Source of the DNA: Agapanthus africanus
Lineage: Eukaryota; Streptophyta; Magnoliopsida; Asparagales; Amaryllidaceae
DNA: 64,000 nt
Assembly: GCA_030015575.1 (NCBI GenBank)
Contig: CM057338.1
Coordinates: 133,883,546-133,947,545, forward strand
Direction of reading: 5' to 3'
Under the pieces are notes generated by a model, which worked only from the letters and a program-made list of their open reading frames with translations, was not told the DNA's origin and made no database searches. Shown in pieces: positions 35,899 through 47,815 of the stretch. Made by a program: the position numbers and the translations under genes. The stretch's first letter is position 1. The number at the start of each line of letters is the position of its first letter.

Positions 35899-38389
35899 GG
35901 GCATAGCTTAAGTGAGAGTGAGGGTGAGAATCAGAGAGAAGGGGGCTGCCATTTCATTCCCTCCCCATTATTTCCCTCATCTTCTTCCTCCTCATCTCCC
36001 TCCATCTCTATTCCATGAAACCATCTCAAAATCTTCATCAAAACCCTAAACTCATTTCATTAAAAATGATCCTCACTTCATCCTCTACACATTAGACCTT
36101 GCAAGTTTGGATTTTGGATACTTTGAGAAGCTAGGGTTTTTCTTGAGTTCCAAATGAGGTATATCTTCTTCCATTTAGTTTAGTTTTTAGTTCTTTATAT
36201 CCTAGTTTAGTTAGAAGTTGATTTGGTTAGGGTATGTGATGTTTGGAAAATTCAAGAAAGGGTTTAGGTGATTGTGTGGACTTGGGTTATTTAGTGGCTG
36301 TTCTAAGGCCTTAAAAATCGATTCCCTAACCTGGAAATGTGAATAGAAACCAAAATACGGACTTAGGAAATTACTCGTGTCGGTTTTGTGAAGTTGTGTT
36401 GGCCTACAGGGAATCTGGGGCAACCTGGGAAGTTTCTGAGTTAAACAAACAACTCCAGAGACCTAGTTAGACCAATAAGAGACCACCCTGAAGAGACGAG
36501 CCCCAACGGAGCAGAATGGGCCGAGGTGGCCGGATTTTTAGGGAATGTGGCCGGGCCCATTGTAGTGTTTGGTGCTGAAATTGGTTCTGTAGCTCACTTA
36601 TCTCATATACTATCCCCTATACTTGCTAGTTTTGTTCCAATTGACCTGAACCAAAATCTGGGAGCACATTGGGGTGATTTTGGCTAAGTTTTCCCGATGT
36701 TTGAATGCTTGGTTTTGGTGGTTGGATTTGTATTTGGTTGTTGGGCGTTTGTACGTCAACAACAAGGATTCGTTTGGTTGTTTTGCATGCGTAGGCTATA
36801 CGTTCTAACCTATAGGCATTTCGTGTGCCGTATCGGTTTGCGGATATTGATTTTAATGGTATTGCGATATGTGTTGATTTGTAGGTACCTTCGCGTGGAT
36901 TCCGAGACAATGAAGCACATCGACTACAGCTGAACAAGAAGATCCACAGGTGAGTAGATCTATCTACGGGGAAAGTCGGGTGGATGGCGTATAGCACCCC
37001 CGCAAATTTTGATGGAAACCGATAAATAGGATATGGTTAGAGAAACATATTCTAGGAACTTATGGATGCAATTAAAGGTTTAGTGTGACATGATATGAAA
37101 GAAATGATGTCTCGGATTGATACATATATAAGAATAGGATAAGTGAACATGAATCACGATATATAGATAGGTAGTGCACAAGAATAAATATGAGATTTAG
37201 AGTAGCATGACATGAGATTTACAAGATAGGATATATATGTAAATTGCTTGGTGTGGGATATAAATGTGATGAAAAGAATATTCGATGTGATATGATGACT
37301 TGATTGATATGTTAGTATACGGATGCGAGTCGATAAGAGATGATTGATACCTTTGCCGGTCCCCTGATATGAGATTGTTATGGATGCGACCTGGGATATA
37401 GGTATATAGATATATATAATGTTGTGAATCATGAGTGATATGCCGTACGAGACGTTAGGTCCGTACCCTCATTGTCATATAGGTTGATAGGATCCCAAAT
37501 GGTTTAATGTCGCCGTACGATAATTTACCGTACGTGATGAGTTTTATGATGATTGATCCATACCCTTGACTAGAGGATGTCGTACGATGGATTATACCGT
37601 ACGTGATGTTGTGAGGCTGGATGCCGATTGATAGATTCACCGACTCGGTCATATTAGATACATATACCTTATAGCATTTAGCTGACAATGTAATTTATGC
37701 TACGTTCATGTCATTCCCATTACATTACATATACATGTGCTAGTACACCTACACCATTATCAATAATGCGTATGTTACACTTACACAGATTGGTCGGCTC
37801 ACACACTTCATCATCGATAATTACTATGTCACTCACACAGTAGAATTGCTACATTATGCTATTATATTGCTATGCTCACATTATGATGATTGCCCATGCT
37901 CACATCACCGTTCCATGTTGCATGATATACAGATATACTTACATTCTCTTATATAACGCATACATCATGCTTTACGATTATACGCATTGAGATATGCTGT
38001 TTTCATGAGATTTCTGGATTTGAGAACCGTGGTTATTTCAAAGGAAAGTATGTATTGTTTTAAAAACCCGGTTTCTCTTGATATGATATTTCAGTGCGTC
38101 CACCATGTGTTTTCTCGGTTCTGAGATTGGCATGTGAAACCCGATTCGAGGAGCGGTAGCACCGTCTGCGGGTACATGGTAGACCCGGTGAGGTACCCAG
38201 GGGCAAGAAGACTCGTATTGTTAGGCGGTGAGCCTGGCAGGGGAGCACTACCTACCGGTGATTGTATTTGGACACGGCGGTTATCTGGAGGATACCGACC
38301 GGAGTCGTGAGATGATATGGGCCGATCCAGATTGACGGAGCCCGTGGGCCGATTCGGACTGACGGAGCCCAAGAGATATAAGGATTTGC

Positions 38390-38480
38390 GTGTCGATGTT
38401 GGACACGAGTTTCATGATGTTTCGAGTGTCGGTGTTGGACACTCAGGTTCCATGATTTTTATGTGTCGTTGATGGACATA
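38390..38480. repeat. Three consecutive short hairpin repeats
   Basis: GTGTCGATGTTGGACAC (38390-38406), GAGTGTCGGTGTTGGACACTC without its outer bases (38424-38444) and TGTGTCGTTGATGGACATA (38462-38480) each pair a GTGTC-type word with its complement around a short loop, about 36 bases apart. They lie in the 3' half of the third LTR. Confidence 0.7.
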
Positions 38481-39451
38481 CGTTGATTGATATCCTCATA
38501 TTTACATTCATATGCTTTCATGATATTTACATGCATGATGTTGTTGTACCATTGGTTGACATGTGGATGAGATCCACATGCATACAGGCATTGATTATAT
38601 GGTTGGATGATATCCACTTGCATATAGGCTTTGAGTATATTGTTGGCACATATGTAGATACGGTCACCCTAGATATCATAGTATTACCTTTATGATACAG
38701 TTGACCTAGGAATCGTTGTTTATTCGATTTTCACCTGTTGATGTTTTCTACCCACGAGTTGGCAACTCACTCCCGTTGTACCACAGTTCTTGCTGACTGA
38801 CCGCATGGATCAGTAGCGGCATCACTGGCACATACCTGCATTCGGGTGTTTTGCTTTGGTAGGTGGTACATGTTGGATCGTACCCCTCTTGTATTTATTA
38901 TTTCTGTTGTATCTAGTTAACTCCATCAAATTAGAAAACTAGTATTTGTATAATTAGTAAGACTTAGTGAGACTTGTGGTTGCGAGACTTAGAGCGAGGG
39001 TTTATGTTCGCTTGGTGGGTTTGATGTCTTGCTTTACATTATCTTTTTGATGTTGATCTTCGCCGTTGGGCGTCGTATACTTATTTTATGACTTGCGTGG
39101 TTGTGAATCCGCCGATTGGCGAAGAGCTAGCTCCCGCTTAGGGATGTCTTTTATATTATCATGTGTATGTAGTTTTGGATCAAAATATACAAAGGAGGTG
39201 CTGCCCAAATTTTTAAAAGACGAAACATGATTTTGAACTAGTAAAATTCACTTGCATTTTTCATGTCCCACTATTTATGCATTTAAGAAAATGATTTGAT
39301 TTTCATCATACTTTTATTTCAAAACTTCACCTCTTCTATTTTCTTTAAAAAGGTTTTAGATTTCTGGGTTTGGCTTACTTAATTTACGTTACGCCTTTAT
39401 ACGTGGTGTGATTTAAGTGTCGGTCACGAGTTAATATTTCGGGTCATGACA

Positions 39452-39620
39452 AATTTGGTAACAGAGCGCTAGGTTTAACCTTGATTTGAGTCTAGGTTTG
39501 ACTATGTGGAGTCTGTGACGTAATTTATTTCGGAACCTAGGCTTGACCTTACGAAACTTAGACTTGAACATCGGGGGTATTAGACCCGAACTTTCGTTTC
39601 ATAGTATATCCACATTCAAC
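39452..39620 (+). mobile_element. Primer-binding site and internal start of the third element
   Basis: TGGTAACAGAGC at 39456-39467 resembles the initiator-Met primer-binding site and follows the LTR end by four bases. The next 150 bases repeat words such as cctaggcttgacctta and look like an untranslated leader. No gag or pol follows. Confidence 0.7.
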
Positions 39621-42600
39621 TTTTATTTGGAAAAAATTAATACAAAGAAATATTATGAAAAAGCCACACAGTTAGAAACATAACAATCACTCAGAGCACA
39701 TATCACAAGTATTGGCAAAGCATCCATAACCACAGCAGTGGATAAAAACAAAAGCTCAAGCACAAATAGTAAGTACAAGATGAGGAAATCATATTATGCC
39801 TATAGGAAGTTATACCATTATGCTGATGGCGTCAAAACAAAGTAGACCCAACCTTTTTCAAGCATTATTAATACTGATGGTGTCAAAAGCAAACCAACAT
39901 TTTTCCAGCACCTTGATTTTTCAAGTTTTCATGCTGATGGTTTCATTCAAAAATTTTATAGACCCAACATTTTTCCAGCATATGGAAAAACCACCCATAA
40001 AACACAATATTGCCTCCAACCATCCTAAACAATTATGCAGAGCACTAAAAAGAGAACCAACCACCAGTCAGAATGCAGAGACCTTAAACAAGCGGTATAT
40101 GTTCAATATGGATTAAAAGATAACCATGAGAACCCCCTCATAAAAAATCAAAGCCATGAGAATCCCCTCATAAAAAATCAAAGTAAAAAACTAAAATATG
40201 GTTGGTTATTCTATTCTTTTCTTTCTTTGATTTATATCAAAGCATAGTATATGACCTAAGTTTATGTTAGAAGGTGAGAGAAGTGAGTGGATGAGGAAGC
40301 ATGTAAGATGGGAAGAGAGCTAGGTACATTAGTGATCTCATTTGTAAAATAAAAATTTTAGGTTTTTTTTGGAAGAGAGTTGTTGTAGATGACTAAGGGA
40401 AAGAAAATCCTAAAAAAAATTAAGGAAGAGAAATGGAAATTAAAGAGATTTCCCGATGTTGGATTTTGCAAATTGAGATATGTGGATCATATATTTTGAA
40501 AAAGATCGTGTAATAGCTCTCCTCTCCGCAGTATTGGTAATTGGAGAAATTAGTTGAATTTGACATTATTAAGGCATAGATAATATCAATTAACTATCCG
40601 GTGGTTGCATTAGGATTAAATAGGTTTTAGTTTCACTTTCTAATTTATAAAAATAACGTAGATGTTAGAAGCATTATTTCTTTCCAGGATTTTGGCTAAA
40701 AAGTAAATCATTTATTTGGTGATTACGAGACAGAACAAATTTTTCCTTAACATGTACATTGGGATTTTATCACATATTCTGACAAGGGATGTCGAAGATT
40801 TTCAGCATTCTTTACATTCCTTATGGCATTTACAAATTCGGAATTATTTGTTATATCCTTTAGACAAGGTGCTTTCAAAGCGTGGGCATAATTCATTAGT
40901 TAAATTTTTTAGCTTGTAACATTGACATCCGTATCATATCAATTTGAGCTTGTGGATAAGCAATAGATAATTCATCTAAACCTTTTCCTATCAAAGTGGG
41001 TTGAGCTATTAGTGCAGGCAGCAAAATCAAAACATAGACATTGACCAAACAATTTATTTTCAATGGAATTTGGAAGCCTTGAAAGGAAGAAATCAGTAAC
41101 TGTGTGGGCTTACATAGCTTCAGTAGACTCCAACACTAAGAATGCTTATCTACTTGACAAATATGCAAAAATTATCACATGTAAAAATGGGCCTCTACGT
41201 ACTCGATTTGGCAATCTTCTATTTTATACAATACTAAGTGGAATTCTTGTATTAAGTACTTTCTTTTGCTTGTTTTAGAATTCAATATTGAGAACCTTAC
41301 ACTTTGGTGTTCATGTGTAATGCACTCCGCTACTAATTGTCCCGTGGACATATAAATAGTCAGTATGTGTCTTTTTAGTGTTTGTCATCTCCCTTCAGAG
41401 AAGATTCTTAAACTATACGAACTACAACTTTTTCGGTTGTATACCCTTGTAAGCTTGGCATAGACACTATGAAGATAATCCCCACTGTGTGGGATTTTTG
41501 ATGCAGACTTGGTATGGGTTAATGGATTTTGGATCACATGAGCAACTTTTATCGCTTTTTGTTTAATTCAAGTTTAGCCGAGCATGAGATTCATTATTGT
41601 TTCTGAAATGCATTGTCAATGGGATGACAAACTTAGGGTTCAGATTTTGGATATCTATGGCAAGGAAAATGGTTAATCGCTCGAGTTGCAAGTAGAGCCA
41701 TTAAATAGGAGTCATGTTCTTTCTGATTTGGAGATTTATCGATGCGTGCTTAAAAGCAACGGAAGATTTAGGGCAGCAGTTGTGGCCTTTATAAGAATTG
41801 CTATCTAGTTTAGATTTAGGAAAGCCAAAATAGGAGTGAACAGTTTTAAGGGTAGTCAGCTCTTTGGAGGTCCATATTTTATGCACTATACATTATTTAT
41901 GCCATCGAGAAGACGAATCCACACTTTAACTTGTAATTGAGTAACAAGAATTAAGCTTTGTTATATAATTTTAACAAAGAAGTCTGCTTTTGGAATTTCA
42001 AGCGCCGTTTCATGTTTTTATTGCAACTTACTTCTATGTTTCTTTCAGACTATTTTCATCAAAGAAAATTTTCTTTACAATGCTTTGCCTTTAAAGGTGC
42101 TTCACTTCAACTTGATTGCTCTGAGCTGCTGGATTGTACATACTTTGTAATTTGCTGATCTGCCTCAGAGATGTTTTTAATCATGTATTCTGTGCATTAT
42201 TATGATTTTTTTTTTGGCCTCAAGGCTCAAATGCTCTGAGTTTCTTCATTTTGGGGCCATTTAGTTGGCTGCAGTAGAAAGTGCAACAAATGTTGCATGC
42301 ATCATTTGTTGCAAGTAAATAGGCCCATAATCATTGTTCGGTTGTTTTCAACTTTTTGTTACAGGATTTCCAAATCCAGAGCAAATTTTGTGTTTGGTTG
42401 AATAGATAGATATAAGGTGCATGTGATAGTAAATGAATGGAAAATGTGATGCCCCTAGTAAATTATATTATTATAATTTTTAAACTCATAGTCTCAAAAC
42501 ATGCAAAAAGATAGCCTTAATCTTTCTTTTGTATTTAATTTTCTTTTTGTGACTATCTTTTATTTTAATATATAAAATATTTGGCCTTTTGCCCTCACCT

Positions 42601-43241
42601 TTTGCTAAAAATAAACATGCAAAAGATTCTTGCATTTTGCAATTTCAAAACCTTGTTGAAGTGGTACCAAGCAAACCTGGAAAATGTCTCCTTCAAATGA
42701 AATCTGACCACCCTTTTCTTTCCTAAATCAGACATTTCTTACCCTTCCAAACCAAATCCTACCTTTCTACAAAAATTATGAATCCAGAAATATGTGAAGA
42801 CCAAAATTTTTATGAACACATCAGAAAGTGGTGGATAAAATGGATACCTATAATTTTGAAAATCTATCACACTCCATCCCGGTTTCTAAACACGAGCCAC
42901 TTTCTTTCCCCACATGTGTTGATACCGTCCAAACCTTTTTTACATATCCCAAGGTATTGAATTAGGCAGTTCGATGGGTGCAATCCTTTACATTTCAGTT
43001 GCAGGTCTGGCTGCAGGAACTCTTTATCTTCTCAGTATAGCTTGATTTTGCATGCAACTACGTTCCCTAAAAACAAAACACACTGAGTGCTTTAAAGTTA
43101 AAATTTGTGGAATAATTTGGTAGACAACTCGCTGATGTCTGTGTCTGACTCAGTTCTTGCATTGAAACGGGGAAAAAAACTGTTTCCATGTATAGAGATA
43201 TCTGATGTATGATAAGAAACTTGCTTTTAATTCTGTTGCAG
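39621..43241. other. AT-rich noncoding stretch upstream of the F-box remnant
   Basis: No coding region is supported. At 39810-39985 a word set around atgctgatgg and acccaacatttttccagca recurs three times, and a 30-base unit (atgagaa...cccctcataaaaaatcaaag) is duplicated at 40125-40185. A small palindromic block (gcaacaaatg and its complement, 42281-42311) sits inside a possible hAT-like miniature element. The missing 5' exons of the F-box gene are not visible here. Confidence 0.5.
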
Positions 43242-43669
43242 TTATCACTAATAGTTTCTGCAAGAAACTATGCTTAAAATTGTACCCAGAGGGATCATGT
43301 TTTGCACATGTTACTGAAGGAAGAAGTAGAAAGGATATCATAGACATCGGTTCTAGCACTGCTATGGAACGGGAAAGCCTAGAGAGAGAACACAGCGCGT
43401 ATTCCTACTTTGAGTCACTGCCTTGTTTCACCTATGGAAAATAGGGAGTGCATTGCTTGGACGATTCGTGCTTCTAACACTGACACCTATCCAGATGAGG
43501 GCATTGAGAATACATTGATAGAGAGCGATCGAGTGCATATGCGACCTTCTTACTGGTCAAGTCAAGGAGCAAGTGATCCTGAAGTGCCAGAGACATTGAC
43601 CTATCAACTGCACACCATGCTATGCATCGTTAACGAATAAACATACAGCCCTTTGAAGGTTTGTATTCT

Positions 43670-43960
43670 TAAATTGGGCTTTTGCACAAAAACCCATGTA
43701 GTTTGGCCCGTATGGCATTTTATTACCACAACACCCCCTCTGTTCATCGACCTTGACTCTCAAAAGAACTTAAATTCAACTCTATGTAATTCAAATGATT
43801 GCATAACATAACTCTAGAGCTTGTTTGTGTTGTTTGGAGTAAAATTTGATTGTTTAATAGGGTCTTAATCAATGAGTGGAGGGGATATTTGTGCTAATAA
43901 ACCACTTGAGGGGGGTATAAATGCTATACGGTTGGGGTGTGCATGCGCGCTCAACTAACC
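43670..43960. mobile_element. Possible decayed Mutator-type element in the first F-box intron
   Basis: The left side (aaacccatgtagtttggccc near 43690) resembles the end of the Mutator-type element at 53224, and the right side carries a rough reverse complement around cacttgaggggggtataa. The ends are too diverged to fix borders or a target duplication. Confidence 0.25.
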
Positions 43961-46665
43961 TATTTTTACATTTGGAAACTTGCTTGGTTATGTTTGGACT
44001 TCTTTTGAGACATCCATTTTTCCGCAGCATACTTTCAGCCAGGCAGCCCGACATATTCTGCAAAAGCTGCTAGATTTTGGTTTAGCCATTCCACGTCACC
44101 TGAAATTTTGGAGAGCACAACACATATGGCGCTGGTGAAAAGTTTATGTGGACTTATGTTTCACCAGAATTTCCAATGTTGCAGGTATGTTAATTTGTTG
44201 TGCTACTTTATCTCTATACATATATATACCTTGAGCATTTACTGTTAAATATGGCTATATATGAGTTATTCACATATTCCCTTTCTACTACTTGAACAGT
44301 ATTAAGTACTAAGCAAAGGGAGTTTAGCCTCTTTACGTAAATAACTGATGTGGTTCACAAACATGGTTTGTTAGTTTGATACTAGGTTGTCAATTTGGAT
44401 AAATAAATCATCATACTTATGTCCAAGAAGGATTTTCATCATGCATACAAATATGGGGTGTGGTAGTCTAGTGGTTTCTCACCTGACTTGTCTAAGTGTT
44501 TAGTGGACATGACTAAAATCAACTCTAATAGACCAATGAGGTATTTCTAATCCGTCTCTTAATTCAACTTTACTGTTCCTTCTTCTTCTTTTGCTGGGAC
44601 TTTTTGAGTGATGCATTTGAGGAGGCTTTCAGGGTGTTGTAGAGTTTGGTGCTTTACCACCGGGACATCTGAGGAACGGTAAGGCTTTCGTTGTGTTAAC
44701 GAGTGTCAATATGTGATTGCTCCTATTAATGGAGTTCTAAAGGATTTTTCTTTAGAGCTACTACTTTTACCTGTGCTGATTGTGGGGAGACTAATGGGAA
44801 AGCTGAGAGCCTGCATCTTCGTTAGTTAATTAGATATGTAGGTAAGATATAAGCCTTTTCTTGTCCTTTTTTTTCTTATTGTGACATTTGTTGAGCAGTA
44901 GTTATAATTTTTTTCCTTTCCTGGACTTTTATTATCTATTGCAACTAAATAATAGGTTTCTAGATTTTGTTTTTAATTTTGAACTAGGAAGCATCGACAA
45001 TTCCTTGTTCTCGTCATGTCCGGGCATTCTGACACGCCACTTAACACCATGTCAGACTGGGTTGTATCAGCCTAAATTGACATGTCTGCCACTTTTATTT
45101 AGCGCATGGGGTTGAGAGATGGAAATGTAGGGCATAGTTATAGACGATTTTGATACCTTTGAGGGTATGAGAATATTAAATTTAGCAAATCTCTCTTGGT
45201 AAATGAAGCTACGGGTAAAGTTTTAAAATGATGTGAATGATCCATATGATGAAATTGGGTCTCTCTAGATCTTGGATCTAATTAAGTGATAAAATTTTGT
45301 TTGTTTTAATTCTTGGGATTGCAATCTGATGTGTTCTGATGTGAATATATGCAATTTTGTATATGCTCAAGAAATCTTATGGTTATGGATGAAAGTTGAA
45401 TTATTTTTCTTGTTCTTATAAGGTTAATTGTTGCATATTTCTTGGTGTAATGATTATCTTTTGTTTTATATATTCATGTATTATATATAAACCGATAATA
45501 TAACCATGTCTCCGTGACCGAAGTTTCACAGAGTTGCATGTCCCATGTTTTTGTATGTATCTATATCCGTGTTCATACTCGTACTTCATAGGCTGTGATT
45601 GTTCTGCAAAGATATCGAATTCCATAATCGTCATCGCCTGGATTTAACTAAATGCGAGATTGGCAACAATTAACGTTATGTGTAAGTATGTTACAAATCT
45701 TATATAATAGTACTAAAAAATTATTATTATTTTATGTATGTATTGCTGGGTCAATGTACCTTACAATGTAGATTATTATCGTATCTACGATTCATATTTT
45801 ATGATACACGATATCTTACAATATGTGGAATTAATTTTGTAAGAAGGTTTAAGACCATTTTAGAAAACATTTTAGGTTCAATTATGATTTAGAGGTTTGA
45901 ACTGGTCTTATTGATATAAACACATTACACATGCAAAACTATTATCTGTTTTATTTTCCCAATCCAACAATTAAAAATACAACCAATTCATAAGTCCTAT
46001 TATAAATTCATAAAACCTTAACATCCTTGTTTTAATATAAGACGAGTCTATTTCTATTATGAAAAACTATGAAATATGAATATCAATCACAAAATCTGTT
46101 TGTTTGTTTCATCACTTATATATCAAGTTTTATATTTTGCCATCTATGATTACTAGTATTCTGCATGTGTGATGCACAAACATGATAAAGAAATATTTAT
46201 CTTTTTCCCCTAAAAACAATGAAGAAGGATTTGTATGTTTTTTTATCGGTGTAACTATATATGTTCCAAATGATTGTTTATCTATGTTTTTTTAAAGAAA
46301 TTGTTTATCTATGTTTTAAAATAAGGTTTGTGCATTTTAGTATTTTAATTAGTATTCTGATGTTCATTACGGAAATTAAATAGCCAAAATGGATAAATAA
46401 TATTTATCATAGACTATGGATTCAAAAGTAGTTTTTAAATGTTCTCGTCACATAGGATTATAGGAATTTATAAGAACTATAAGTTCTCGCCTTTGTATAA
46501 GGATCATAAGTTGTCTCACCTTCTTGTAGCTTAGTCTTGATATTCCGATACGTCTTGATCATTGCAGTTCTATTATCCCGAAAAGGGTTGGTGTATCAAT
46601 TGTTTAATGTTTTAGGAGGGAAGCTATTAGATTGAAGAAGAGATAGCAAAAGAGTGCTTTGATTC

Positions 46666-46669
<4 letters not shown>

Positions 46670-46707
<38 letters not shown>

Positions 46708-46745
46708 GAGAGGGAGAGAGAGAGAGCGAGAGAGAGAGAGAGAGA
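46670..46745. repeat. (TG)n followed by (AG)n microsatellite
   Basis: About 17 TG units run into a purine tract of GA units with few interruptions. Confidence 0.95.
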
Positions 46746-47511
46746 GGCGGTTAGAAAGGGAAAGGGATGGGTTTATTTTAAAGAAAGTGAACCACAAGAG
46801 CAATCAATTTCAAAATTAAAGGCCTCTTTTTTGCATTAATTAATAGAAGAGATTTTAATTTTCAGTTTTTTAATTTTGGAGATTTATTATTTTGGAAATT
46901 TCTCATGGCAAAGGATTATGCATTCCTATGTCGCATTCAGTCAGGCGATGTTAGACAAAATTGTAATCAACCTCATGTTGTGGTTATAATAGTAGAGATA
47001 GTAGAGATATAATATTCAAATTTTTTTTATTTAGATAATTAGTGACAATTTAATTTTAACATTGATAATAATTTTTTATGATGCTGAATTTATATATAAA
47101 TCTAGATAATATTTATCATTTTGATTTCATATGGAAAAACATGGGTTATTAAGGATTTACATGTCTATGACTTTTGTTAGTGAAATATGATATTTGATAT
47201 GAGAGAATTGTATATGGATACTACTTGTTGATGAGATAAACATAAGATATAAAGTATTGTCACATGGATGTTCTTGTTAGTAAGATAAACTACAAAATCT
47301 TTGTTTTCAAAGACAACCAATTTGTTTGTTTGAGTAATAAATTTGCGGGTGTTAGTCTTCACTCTTGTTCTGATTGGACCCCTTTTTTGTCGAAATATAG
47401 TTGGATGGCTTGCCATTAAAATGCAAGGAAACGTTCCAGTTCCTGTGAAAACCCACTCTTGAGATCTTGAAAACAAAAATACTATATTAGAACTTCAGAA
47501 CTATAAGAATT

Positions 47512-47664
47512 TAGGATGCAACCTAAGGAGTAATCCATGTGGCACTTTGTTCCTCCATTGCATAAATGCACATGGGCCTTCATTAATTTAATTATCATTT
47601 ACTTTTAAGCTAAAGTGCATTGTTAGAGTGCCACATGAGTTATTCCTTAGGTTGCAACCTAAGG
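47512..47664. mobile_element. Miniature inverted-repeat element
   Basis: The left arm (taggatgcaacctaagga... to ggcac, 47512-47544) and the right arm (gtgccacatgag... to gttgcaacc, from 47628) are imperfect inverted copies of about 33 bases, separated by about 83 AT-rich bases. The right end forms a perfect 20-base palindrome, ccttaggttg followed by its complement (47645-47664). No reading frame. Superfamily not determined. Confidence 0.6.
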
Positions 47665-47675
47665 AGTCACCTTGG

Positions 47676-47680
<5 letters not shown>

Positions 47681-47751
<71 letters not shown>
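47681..47751. repeat. (TA)n followed by (GA)n microsatellite
   Basis: About 19 TA units directly followed by about 16 GA units. A dispersed repeat starts right after it (47752). Confidence 0.95.
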
Positions 47752-47754
<3 letters not shown>

Positions 47755-47815
47755 TGAAAATAAATCCTATTGAGTTTTAAGCCATTAGATCTGGTTTGGG
47801 ATTTGCGGTCAAGAT
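47752..47815. repeat. Dispersed repeat next to a GA tract, copy 1
   Basis: The words aaataaatcctattgag, gccattagat and tttgggatttg occur in the same order at 55760-55815, where they again follow a GA-rich tract. Two independent copies suggest a small mobile family. Confidence 0.6.

Larger units (their letters stand above)
32243..39451 (+). mobile_element. 5' LTR of a third Ty3-type element, split by a solo LTR
   Basis: The LTR starts TGTAACATTTC (32243) and ends GGGTCATGACA (39451). A primer-binding site follows directly, so this is a 5' LTR. After removing the nested solo LTR and one copy of its target duplication (3235 bases) it is about 3.97 kb. It has a TATA-like TATAAATA near 32350, a CT-rich leader-like tract (35.95-36.02 kb), and an AT-rich 3' half with small repeats. 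The internal region ends within about 170 bases, so the copy is a remnant. It differs in sequence from the Tekay LTRs. Confidence 0.75.

Noticed and set aside
41063-41278. Plus-strand ORF of 71 codons starting MEFGSLERKK
   Set aside because: No recognisable domain, AT-rich surroundings and no splice context linking it to the F-box remnant.
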